Part shown: piece by piece, positions 51,011 to 59,145 of the stretch
Layout of the letters: every line of letters begins with the position of its first letter
Numbering within the stretch: position 1 is the stretch's first letter
Assembly: GCF_016599715.1 (NCBI RefSeq)
Contig: NZ_CP067019.1
Coordinates: 2,356,001 to 2,420,000 of the forward strand
DNA length: 64,000 bases
Source: Acinetobacter sp. CS-2
GTDB lineage: Bacteria > Pseudomonadota > Gammaproteobacteria > Pseudomonadales > Moraxellaceae
Reading direction: 5' to 3'
The notes under the pieces: generated by a model
Told to the model about the DNA's origin: nothing
Database searches by the model: none
Seen by the model: the letters and a program-made list of their open reading frames with translations, nothing else
Program-made: the position numbers and the translations under genes

Positions 51011-51193
51011 TCAATAGTCGGGCATCATCTGCCTAAAATGCCTTAAATAATCTCCCATTTTATAGATCTTTTTTTCTTGGATAACATGGCGAACAAAATC
51101 AAGTTCCCGATAGTCCTTATCTTCAGATTTTAGATTTTCTAATACTGGATCTGATAAAGGGCGCTTTTTAATATCTGAACGCTTTATTGTGTA
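51011..51193 (-). pseudogene. Integrase arm-binding-domain fragment
   Basis: A minus-strand frame between two stops reads IKRSDIKKRPLSDPVLENLK then SEDKDYRELD. This is the usual N-terminal arm-type DNA-binding (DUF4102-like) sequence of P4-type integrases. It then passes into the unrelated FVRHVIQEKKIYKMGDYLRH and ends. No ATG is present. It is a truncated relic at the left boundary of the accessory island. The rest of 50940-51690 shows no gene. Confidence 0.5.
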
Positions 51194-51420
51194 TCACAAT
51201 GGTTTCAATTACTTATCAATAATACACGATATGATCAAACTCATATACTCGGTTAAGCTCAGTTATATACAGGCATAAAAAAAGCCTAAACCATTGAGAT
51301 TTAAGCTTCATTTACTTATATATCGTCATTCAACAACATACAAATTTAAGAGGTGGCGTCTACTTAACTTGACAATAATTAATTGTTTTATATATTTTTA
51401 TTTTTTAATTCAATTCTAAA

Positions 51421-51464
51421 TTGTACATTCAATGTACAAGCTAATTCCCGTGTGAATGGGAATT
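51421..51464. repeat. Two adjacent inverted repeats
   Basis: TTGTACATT-C-AATGTACAA (51421-51439) is a perfect dyad. It is followed at once by AATTCCC / GGGAATT (51443-51464) around an 8-base loop. They lie in a non-coding stretch upstream of the ISAba11-type element and could be operator-like or relic hairpins. Confidence 0.5.
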
Positions 51465-51637
51465 GAACTGAGGATTTTTTGTTAGATTATTATGTAACAA
51501 AACATAAATTTTCATCTTGATTTTAGCATAAATAGCGATGTTTGATCCATCTAAGACCGAACAGGTTATATCACTTGAATCCTGTACTATTTAAGCTCCT
51601 AGATTAAAAAAACTAAAAAAACTTAAGTAAACTGATA

Positions 51638-51659
51638 TTAAGGGATGACCATCCCTTAA
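51638..51659. repeat. Perfect 22-bp palindrome near the island promoter
   Basis: TTAAGGGATG and its exact reverse complement are separated by AC. The site is about 20 bp upstream of TATACT (51681-51686 region), a possible -10 element that the ISAba11-type insertion separates from the helicase gene. It is a candidate operator. Confidence 0.5.
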
Positions 51660-51689
51660 ACAACCACCTCACATTCAACTATACTATCT

Positions 51690-52790
51690 TAGGACTTACG
51701 CATTGACGGATTCAAAAAAGTATTAAAATACTTTATAAAGTATCTGTGATCAGACGAATTAAACATGCTTCTACAGCAACTTGTACATTACCCATTTATA
51801 TGGGCTTTCTCATGACAGAACCGAACTCTATTAGCTGCACACAACTTGCCGAGACTTATAATATCTCGCATGATAGTGTAAATCGCTTTCTAGAGCGTGA
51901 AGACTACACACCTCACGACCTATATCAAGAATCAATTCAACATATTGATAATAATAAACTTATAGTCAGTATTGATGATACTGTTTTAGATAAACCATAT
52001 AGTCAACATATGGACTTGGTTAGCTATTTTTGGTCAGGCAAACACCACCGATCCGTCAAGGGTATTAATCTCATTACCTTGTATGCGACAGATCGAAATG
52101 GTCAAAATATTCCAATTAATTTCCGAATTTATGACAAATCTGAAAGTAAAACCAAGAATGATTACTTTATGGATATGTTAAGTGAAGTACTCAGTTGGGG
52201 TGCAAAGATTCAATTTATTACAGGTGATAGTTGGTATTCATCGACTGGAAATCTAAAAACCATAAGAAAATATGGTATTCGATTTATGTTTGGTATCGAC
52301 TGTAACCGTAAGGTTTCCCCAGAAAAAGGACAATGGTTTCAACTGCGCTTATTGCCAGATTTCCATCAGGGTCAAGTGATCTGGCTCAAAGATTTTGGCT
52401 TTGTACAATTATTTAAGACTCAGTTAAAAGAACAGCAGAGGTTTTATATTGTGCATCAAGATGAAGATGATTTATTGTCCTTTGAAGGTTTTCATGAATT
52501 ACATTCAAGTCATTGGAAAATAGAGCAATATCACCGGGTGATTAAACAGGTTTGTCATATTGAAAAGTTTCAAGTAAGACGATCTAAACTGATTTTGAAT
52601 CATATTTTTTCAGCCTTGATGGCCTACGTTGAGATACAAAAGAACCAGTTTGAGCGGATCTTTGAAAATATATATCGTTGGCAGAAGAAATTATTTAGAC
52701 CAATTATCAAAAACTTCATTGATGACTTTATTCTCGATAAAAATCATCTGCTACCACAGAGAATCTATAAGTAATAGTGCGTAAGTCCTA
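51690..52790 (+). mobile_element. ISAba11-type insertion sequence
   Basis: The element is 1101 bp, the length of ISAba11. Its inverted ends TAGGACTTACGCA / TGCGTAAGTCCTA are flanked by a perfect 5-bp duplication, TATCT (51685-51689 and 52791-52795). It has landed 49 bp upstream of the RecQ-type gene, probably between that gene and its native promoter. Confidence 0.9.
51746..52774 (+). CDS. ISAba11-type (IS701-like) transposase
   Basis: This 342-residue DDE transposase has an N-terminal helix-turn-helix region (CTQLAETYNISHDSVNRFLERE), first Asp in VSIDDTVLDKPYS, second Asp in FITGDSWYSS, and a Glu in SHWKIEQYHRVIKQVCHIEKFQVR. The frame starts at GTG 51746; Met23 (MTEPNS) is another possible start. 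It fills the element and appears intact. Confidence 0.88.
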   Translation: MIRRIKHASTATCTLPIYMGFLMTEPNSISCTQLAETYNISHDSVNRFLEREDYTPHDLYQESIQHIDNNKLIVSIDDTVLDKPYSQHMDLVSYFWSGKHHRSVKGINLITLYATDRNGQNIPINFRIYDKSESKTKNDYFMDMLSEVLSWGAKIQFITGDSWYSSTGNLKTIRKYGIRFMFGIDCNRKVSPEKGQWFQLRLLPDFHQGQVIWLKDFGFVQLFKTQLKEQQRFYIVHQDEDDLLSFEGFHELHSSHWKIEQYHRVIKQVCHIEKFQVRRSKLILNHIFSALMAYVEIQKNQFERIFENIYRWQKKLFRPIIKNFIDDFILDKNHLLPQRIYK

Positions 52791-53993
52791 TATCTTTTAA
52801 AAATTTGTATAAATTAAATCCAGATATTTCAGAGGGTCCATGTTAATTCACGAAGCAGAAAGCTTACTTAAACAAGCTCTTAGCAATCCAACTGCAAAAT
52901 TTAGAGATGGGCAATGGGAAGCTATTGAAGCACTAACAAATAAACGTGAAAAACTTCTAGTCGTTCAAAGAACTGGTTGGGGAAAAAGCTCAGTTTATTT
53001 CATAAGCACTAGAATCTTTAGAGATCAAGGATTAGGCCCAACTATTATTATTTCCCCTCTTCTTGCTCTAATGAGGAATCAGGTTGAAGCCGCAGAAAAA
53101 TTAGGAGTCAGAGCAGCTACAATTAATACTTCTAATAGAGCTGAATGGAACTCAGTAACTCATCAAATTTTAAACAACGAAATTGATTGCTTACTAATTT
53201 CACCTGAACGACTCGCCAATGAAAATTTTATAGAAACAGTATTAATGCCTATTTCAAATACAATTTCCATGCTTGTTATTGATGAAGCACACTGTATTTC
53301 AGATTGGGGACATGACTTCAGACCCGACTATAGAAGAATTGTGAACATTCTTAGAAACTTACCAAATAATCTACCTTTATTAGCAACAACTGCAACTGCA
53401 AACGATAGGGTTATCTCAGATATTCAGCAGCAACTAGGCGATATAAAAATAATACGAGGCACCTTAACCAGAGATAATCTTGCACTACAAACTATTAAAT
53501 TAGCCGATCAGCCAAGTAGATTAGCTTGGCTAGTTCAAAATTTACCACTCATACAAAGAACAGGTATCATTTATGTATTAACAAAAAATGATGCTGAATT
53601 TGTATCTCAATGGTTAAACTTTAATGGTATTAAAGCTTTACCTTACTATAGTGGTATCAAACACAACGACTTTAAAAACGATGCTGGACAGCTGGATTCC
53701 GACTTATATAGAGAACATCTAGAACAACTATTGATTAATAATGATATTAAAGCATTAGTTGCTACTTCAGCCTTAGGAATGGGTTATGACAAACCCGATC
53801 TAGGCTTTGTTATTCATTATCAAGCACCAAACTCAGTTATTTCATACTATCAACAAGTGGGTCGTGCTGGACGTGGAATCAACTCAGCTATTGGAATACT
53901 TTTAAATGGTTATGAAGATGAACTGATTCATAATTTTTTTAGAAAAAATGCATTTCCTAAAGAGTATGAAATAGTGGGTATATTAAAAGCTTT

Positions 53994-54781
53994 GGTGGTG
54001 TTTTAAAAAGTATGCTGACATTAAATGAAGCCATTATTGATGTAAAAGAAGGTTAAGTCGAAGGCTTTAAAATGGTTTTCAAGCTTTTTGGAGAAATTAC
54101 AACTTCTTCTAAAACCACGCCTTATTCGATGCCTTATTTTGCAATTATTACCTTCAATTCCTACAGTAAAAAACTTACCAATACTTTGCTTGCAGTTTTT
54201 AAAAGCAGTGATGAAACTGTCCCAATGATCACTTGCAATTCGGGTGTAGTGAATACCTAATTGTTTAAGCTTTGTCTTCAACCTTTGGACTGTAGCTAAA
54301 TCTCTCTTACCCCAAACATAAGCAACAATCTCACCTGTTTCTCGATGGTAGGCGTAAATAAGCCATTGTTTATTATTTTTATTTCCAACAAAAGTCCAGA
54401 ATTCATCTACTTCGAGAGATTCATAATGACTTTGTTTAGGCTGAATTTGATAGGCCGATTCAGTTAAAGTCCGTAAGACTTTACCGATACTAATGCGCTC
54501 AACTTCAGCGATATCTCGTATACCGCTGCCTCTGACCATTAACTGTAATATTTTACGAGTAATGCCAGAATTACATCCTAGATAGCTCAGAGCATGGTCA
54601 CCAATAAACTGACGTTTGCAGTCTTTGCATTGGTAGTTTTGTTTCCCATCTACTTTGATGCCATTTTTCTTTATATTGTCACTGAGGCAGGTTGGACATT
54701 TGATTTCTAGAGTTATTTGCATTTCTCTATTTTATCAAAACTCAACCTGCTTTTTTTTAGCATACTTTTTGATACACCACC
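53994..54781 (-). mobile_element. IS1-family insertion sequence, copy 2 (ISPa14-like)
   Basis: The element is 788 bp with ends GGTGGTGTTTTAAAAAGTAT and complement (small mismatches) and a perfect 8-bp duplication, AAAGCTTT (53986-53993 and 54782-54789). It disrupts the RecQ-phosphoribosyltransferase gene and reads on the opposite strand to it. Confidence 0.94.
54021..54722 (-). CDS. IS1-family transposase, second copy
   Basis: This 233-residue protein is nearly identical to the transposase at 31498-32199, with the same zinc-finger pair, DDE segments and C-terminal FSKK block. Differences include MQI for MRI, DNI for DSI, SAYQ for STYQ and KLEN for KIEN, so the two copies did not arise by a very recent direct jump from one another. 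Confidence 0.92.
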   Translation of the reverse strand: MQITLEIKCPTCLSDNIKKNGIKVDGKQNYQCKDCKRQFIGDHALSYLGCNSGITRKILQLMVRGSGIRDIAEVERISIGKVLRTLTESAYQIQPKQSHYESLEVDEFWTFVGNKNNKQWLIYAYHRETGEIVAYVWGKRDLATVQRLKTKLKQLGIHYTRIASDHWDSFITAFKNCKQSIGKFFTVGIEGNNCKIRHRIRRGFRRSCNFSKKLENHFKAFDLTFFYINNGFI

Positions 54782-55767
54782 AAAGCTTTAGACAATGTCG
54801 AAAGCTTATCATTAGAAAAACTAGAAAAATCAGCTAATTTGCCAGCTAAAAGAATTGAACATGCTTTAAAATATTTACGTACGGAAAATCCATCCCCTGT
54901 CTCTAGCTCTACAGGTAAATCCTGGTCTAGAAATCCTGTTCATTATAAATTAAATACAGATCATATTAGTAAGATAACTGCTATTAGAGAACAAGAATGG
55001 CAACAAATGCTTCAATTTATCAATACTGATAAATGCTATATGCATTTAGTCAGAGAATATCTGGATGACAAAAATACTGATAAATGTGGAATTTGTTCTA
55101 ATTGTATATCCGAGCCTCTTATAGATATCAAGATTAATTCAAATCTCGCAAATAAAGCTGCGAGTTTTATTAAACATACCGAACAACCTATAGAACCACG
55201 TAAGCAAATTGCTACTTCAAATGAAGAACATATAAATACTTTTAAAATATATACACTCCCTAGACAGTTAGGTTCTTTAAGTGCTCAAGAAGGAAGAGTT
55301 TTATCTCGCTGGGGTGATGCGGGCTGGGGACATCTCGTTAAAGAAGGTAAAGAAAAAAATTACTTTAGTGATGAATTAGTAAATGCTGTTGCTGATATGA
55401 TAACTCAACGATGGAAACCTAGTCCTACTCCTCAATGGATATGTTGTGTACCTTCGTTAAATCATAAAACTCTTGTACCTGATTTTGCAGCAAAATTAGC
55501 CAATAAGCTAGGTATTCCGTTTATTGATGTTATTTCTAAAATTAAAGAGAATGAACCTCAGAAGTTCCAAAACAATAGATTCCACCAATGTAAAAATTTA
55601 GATGGTGTATTCGAAATTTCGAGTAAAATTCCTAATAGCCCTGTTCTTCTTATAGATGACATGGTCGATTCCCGATGGACCTTCACCGTTATTGCTGCTC
55701 TACTTAGGCAGCATGGAAGTGGTGAAGTATTTCCTGTCGCTCTAGCATCCACTTCGGTAAACGAATC

Positions 55768-57051
55768 ATGAATTTAAGCAAAAGCTCTCAAGCGATTATT
55801 CTATTAACTAGTTATTTTACCAAAGCTAATGACTCTGAGCATAAACCGCTGACACCTACTGAATGGGGAAGATTCGCAAAGTGGCTTCATGAGAATCAGC
55901 ATACTCCTGAAGATTTACTTACTCGTGAAGTAAAAGATATTTTAATAGAATGGCAAGATCCAAAAATTTCTAGTACTCGCCTATTATATCTACTAGGCCG
56001 TGGTCATAGTATGGCATTAAACTTGGAAAAATGGTCAAGGTCTGGACTCTGGGTAATCACTAGAGCTGATAGTGAATATCCTTGGCGCTTAAAACAGAGA
56101 CTCAAGCAGGATGCACCACCTGTATTATTTGGGTGTGGTTCAAAAGAATTATTAAATTATCCTGGACTCGCTGTTGTTGGCTCAAGAAGTGCCAATGTAT
56201 CTGATTTGAAATATGCTGAAACTATTGGAGCGAAAGCATCTTTCGAAAGTGTCTCCATTATTTCTGGTGGAGCTAAAGGTATTGATGAAAGTGCTATGCT
56301 TGGTGCTGTAAATAATCACGGTATGACCGTCGGTGTAATGGCTGACAGTTTACTTAAGCATATTACAAGCAAAAAATGGCGCTCTGCACTGATGAATGAA
56401 CAAGCTGTTCTCATCTCTCCGTTTTATCCTGAAGCAGGATTCTCGACTGGAAATGCAATGGCAAGAAATAAGTATATTTATTGTTTAGCAGATTCAAGTT
56501 TAGTAGTGCACTCGGGGCTTAAAGGAGGAACCATTGCTGGTGCTCAAGAAAACCTGAGAAAAGGTTGGGTTCCTATATATATAAAACCTAATGATGATCA
56601 AAACTCAGCTAATACTTTCTTGATCAATCAAGGTGGTAGACCTATAAATACTACTCTCGATAATTTATCAATTATAGAACATCTATTCAAACTTGATCTA
56701 CCTATAGAATCCCACCCTCCTGTTGATGTGATTAATCACCAGATTGATATGTTCAACCCAAACCCAAACCCAAACCCAAACCCAAACCCAAACCCAAACC
56801 CAAACCCAAACCCAAACCCAAACCCAAACCCAAACCCAAACCCAAACCCAAAAGATTTTGTGAAAAATTTTGATTTTTACAATTATTTCTTGGATTTTTT
56901 ACGAGAAGCAAATTTAGATGAAAGCACTGTCGACGAAATCATTCAACATTCTAAATTACATAAATCACAAGTAAATGAATGGTTAAAAATAGCCATTAGT
57001 GAAAGAAAAATTCAAAAAATGAACAAACCCGTAAGATATAAACTTTTATAA
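55768..57051 (+). CDS. DprA/Smf-like DNA-processing protein with an Asn-Pro repeat linker
   Basis: This 427-residue protein has an N-terminal helical domain and then the DprA Rossmann core: LAVVGSRSAN, IISGGAKGIDESAMLGA, EAGFSTGNAMARNKYIYCLAD and HSGLKGGTIAGAQENL. A tract of 16 Asn-Pro pairs (residues about 330-361) links this to a C-terminal winged helix (STVDEIIQHSKLHKSQVNEW, KMNKPVRYKLL) like the DprA C-terminal domain. Classical DprA loads RecA on single-stranded DNA in transformation. Dedicated DprA-like paralogues beside phosphoribosyltransferases also occur in anti-phage systems, as I recall for ShosTA. It is translationally coupled to the RecQ fusion, so a paralogue role in this island is likelier than competence. 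Confidence 0.85.
   Translation: MNLSKSSQAIILLTSYFTKANDSEHKPLTPTEWGRFAKWLHENQHTPEDLLTREVKDILIEWQDPKISSTRLLYLLGRGHSMALNLEKWSRSGLWVITRADSEYPWRLKQRLKQDAPPVLFGCGSKELLNYPGLAVVGSRSANVSDLKYAETIGAKASFESVSIISGGAKGIDESAMLGAVNNHGMTVGVMADSLLKHITSKKWRSALMNEQAVLISPFYPEAGFSTGNAMARNKYIYCLADSSLVVHSGLKGGTIAGAQENLRKGWVPIYIKPNDDQNSANTFLINQGGRPINTTLDNLSIIEHLFKLDLPIESHPPVDVINHQIDMFNPNPNPNPNPNPNPNPNPNPNPNPNPNPNPNPKDFVKNFDFYNYFLDFLREANLDESTVDEIIQHSKLHKSQVNEWLKIAISERKIQKMNKPVRYKLL
56755..56850 (+). repeat. Perfect (AACCCA)16 hexanucleotide tandem repeat
   Basis: Sixteen uninterrupted AACCCA units span 96 bp inside the DprA-like gene and encode sixteen Asn-Pro pairs. Because the unit is 6 bp, copy changes alter linker length without breaking the frame. 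The lack of any synonymous variation implies recent expansion by slippage. Confidence 0.97.
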
Positions 57052-57063
57052 CCATCTCTACCT

Positions 57064-57092
57064 CCTTCCTCTTTTTATATTAAAGAGGAAGG
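57064..57092. terminator. Hairpin between convergent dprA-like and kinase genes
   Basis: The 11-bp arms CCTTCCTCTTT / AAAGAGGAAGG with a 7-base loop sit in the short gap between the two stops. T runs are weak, but position and stem strength suggest a shared terminator. Confidence 0.65.
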
Positions 57093-57121
57093 AAGAAAAA
57101 CCTAATATCAAATATAACCTT

Positions 57122-58594
57122 TTACATCAAACTAATTTTTTGATAAAAAGCTCTCTTTTCTAGAAGGTTTATATCATTAGGGTTTAATCTTAGCGCCAGC
57201 TTAAGATATCCAACAACAGAATTATAGTCCCGTAATTGTTCACAGACTTGAATAAGTTGTTTGATGATCTTAATTTGACGTGGTTCCTTCTCATTTAAAC
57301 ATTCTAGTAAATTTCTAGCCTCTGAATATTGTGCATCCAAACCCAATGAAATAGCTTTCAAATGCATATATTCAGAAGAATTTGAGGTAAATTTAACTTT
57401 TAAGTGCTCAATCCATTTATTTGCTTCAGAAAGATTTCTTTGCAGTAATGAAACTTTGATGATGAGCTCTAATAACTCTAAGTCATCATCACCTCTATTT
57501 TGTATTATGTAAGCTTGATACTCTTTAACAGCTTTAGAAAATTCTAAATACCTTTTATCTTTGTATAATGCACTTAAATGCTGATGCAAAGCCAATAGAT
57601 CTCTTTCTGTATCAAAAACTTGCTTCGATAGATAAGCTGCTTTCGAGTATTTCCTTTCTGAAATTAGCTCTAAAACTTGAGAAGACCAATCTCTATTTTC
57701 ACTTATTGGTTTTATAGCTGAAGAAATAGTATTTATTTTCTGAAATTTAACAGCCTCTTCAAACTCTTCCTTTAAATCTTGGATAGTTTGAAATCTATTT
57801 CCAGGCTGTTTTTCCAAACATTTGAGAATAAATAAGTCTAATTTCTCATTAATCGATTTATTTAACTCTGATGGTTTAGGAAAATGTACATGTCTGTATA
57901 CTGCTGCTGGAGTATCGTGAGGTAATTGACCCGTTAAAAGTTGATATAGCAAAACACCTAAACTATAGATATCACCTAACAATAGATCCTGGGCACTCCC
58001 TTTACGACTCGAAACATAAGAGAATTCTGGTGCAGAATATAAAACTGTACCACCATTCTCTCGCGTACGTACATAAATTTCTTCTGGCAGTGCTGAGCTA
58101 CCAAAGTCAGTCAACTTTACTAAGTCATTATCACCAATAAGAATATTATGAGGTTTAATATCTCCATGAGATATTGGAACATCAAGTTCAGCTAGATATT
58201 GAATCGCATTTAAAACTTGTCTATAAATCTTAAAAATACGTTCATAACTTTGACCGAACTTACAACCAATGACATCCATTTTCTGAGCCAATGTCTGGCT
58301 CGGAAAATATTCCATTTCGATGTAAAACCACTCTTTTTCAATGCGCCCCATAGCATAAATTTTAATAATATTGGGATGAGGATCTAATCCTAATAACTCC
58401 TTACCTTCTGCTAACTCTCTATCTTCCTTGGTAATGTCTTTGGGAATTTTAACAGCGACAATTTCACCATCTACTAGACGTTCAGCACGCCATACCCAAC
58501 CATGACTTCCATCACCTAAGCATTCTAGTAGCAAGTATTGATTACCTAGCTGCTTTTGGTTTCCGGGTAGAAAATGTGCTGAACGAATATTCAC
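57122..58594 (-). CDS. Ser/Thr protein kinase with TPR-like C-terminal region
   Basis: This 490-residue protein has a kinase domain in residues 20-280. It shows a Gly-rich loop GDGSHGWVW, VAVK (Lys49), a helix-C Glu near 63-66, catalytic loop HGDIKPHN (143-150), TDFGSS (163-165 DFG) and an APE-like APEFSYV. Its HGD in place of HRD is common in bacterial kinases. Residues 300-490 form helical repeats resembling TPRs (AAYLSKQVFDTERDLLALHQHL, SEANKWIEHLKVKFTSNSSEY). No membrane segment is seen, so it is cytoplasmic. It is the last gene of the minus-strand operon and overlaps its upstream neighbour by 4 bases. It may sense or regulate the HerA/NurA module. Confidence 0.88.
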   Translation of the reverse strand: MNIRSAHFLPGNQKQLGNQYLLLECLGDGSHGWVWRAERLVDGEIVAVKIPKDITKEDRELAEGKELLGLDPHPNIIKIYAMGRIEKEWFYIEMEYFPSQTLAQKMDVIGCKFGQSYERIFKIYRQVLNAIQYLAELDVPISHGDIKPHNILIGDNDLVKLTDFGSSALPEEIYVRTRENGGTVLYSAPEFSYVSSRKGSAQDLLLGDIYSLGVLLYQLLTGQLPHDTPAAVYRHVHFPKPSELNKSINEKLDLFILKCLEKQPGNRFQTIQDLKEEFEEAVKFQKINTISSAIKPISENRDWSSQVLELISERKYSKAAYLSKQVFDTERDLLALHQHLSALYKDKRYLEFSKAVKEYQAYIIQNRGDDDLELLELIIKVSLLQRNLSEANKWIEHLKVKFTSNSSEYMHLKAISLGLDAQYSEARNLLECLNEKEPRQIKIIKQLIQVCEQLRDYNSVVGYLKLALRLNPNDINLLEKRAFYQKISLM

Positions 58595-59145
58595 TTTAAC
58601 AACTCACTTTTAATATCGTGCAAGCTAATACTAGTGCCATTATCAACAAAATAAAATCGATTTAATATCACTGTAATTGTTGATGGCAACTGAATCTGAA
58701 GGCCTTTAGAACTTGTAAACCCACGATAAAATATGTTTTTCAAAGCCGTTAAGTCGGGAGAAGTAACTATGCCTTTGCTCCAAACACTCAAAATGAGTAC
58801 TTTTGGCTTGAATTCCCAGCGACTACAAGCATCCATCAAGTTTTTAAGCTTGCATTCAATTTTATATTGGTCTTGAATCCCTTGATAGCGCTCAAACTCT
58901 ATTAAGTAGCTAGGATGACTCTGATGCTTATTAAACCATCCAGAATCAGAGCGTATATCTGCGGCATGTGTATTTGGCGCTGGACACTCAACAATAGCCA
59001 TATAGCCCTGTTCATGCCCAAATGTATTCCAAATACTGCAACCAATGCTATGAACTAATACATCACGATCGCCCAACAAGCCACTCGTAGTGATGGGAAA
59101 ACTTTGTTGCACCCATTCAAGCGAAGGGACATTGGTTTCAACCAT
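58591..59145 (-). CDS. Uncharacterised island protein between HerA-like and kinase genes
   Basis: This 184-residue protein starts at ATG 59145, which overlaps the HerA-like stop by 8 bases. Segments are WVQQSFPITTSGLLGDRDVL, GYMAIVECPAPNTHAADIRS, and a C-terminal beta-rich part (KVLILSVWSKGIVTSPDLTA and QIQLPSTITVILNRFYFVD). Tight overlap on both sides implies it works with the ATPase and the kinase. I do not recognise the family; a small regulatory or adaptor subunit is one possibility. Confidence 0.7.
   Translation of the reverse strand: MVETNVPSLEWVQQSFPITTSGLLGDRDVLVHSIGCSIWNTFGHEQGYMAIVECPAPNTHAADIRSDSGWFNKHQSHPSYLIEFERYQGIQDQYKIECKLKNLMDACSRWEFKPKVLILSVWSKGIVTSPDLTALKNIFYRGFTSSKGLQIQLPSTITVILNRFYFVDNGTSISLHDIKSELLK

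Larger units (their letters stand above)
52840..55771 (+). pseudogene. RecQ-type helicase fused to a phosphoribosyltransferase domain, split by an IS1-family element
   Basis: Removing the IS and one 8-bp duplication gives a 711-residue frame (52840-53993 joined to 54790-55771). The N-terminal half is a RecQ-like SF2 helicase: TGWGKS Walker A near residue 46, VIDEAHCISDWGHDFRPDY, ATTATAN, SALGMGYDKPD and SYYQQVGRAGRG. A Cys cluster (DKCYMHLVREY, CGICSNC) resembles the RecQ zinc site. The C-terminal 200 residues end in VLLIDDMVDSRWTFTVIAAL, a type I phosphoribosyltransferase PRPP loop. The insertion falls after GILKAL, about 385 residues in, so the helicase motor could still be made while the zinc and transferase parts are cut off. 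It overlaps the dprA-like gene by ATGA. Confidence 0.88.

Noticed and set aside
51241..51300. tRNA or attachment site near the island edge
   Set aside because: No cloverleaf or tRNA-like 3' end could be recognised; only an AGGC/GCCT hairpin around 51271-51288.
56755..56850. Telomere-like or CRISPR-type repeat
   Set aside because: The units are contiguous with no spacers and lie inside a coding frame, so it is a simple tandem repeat.
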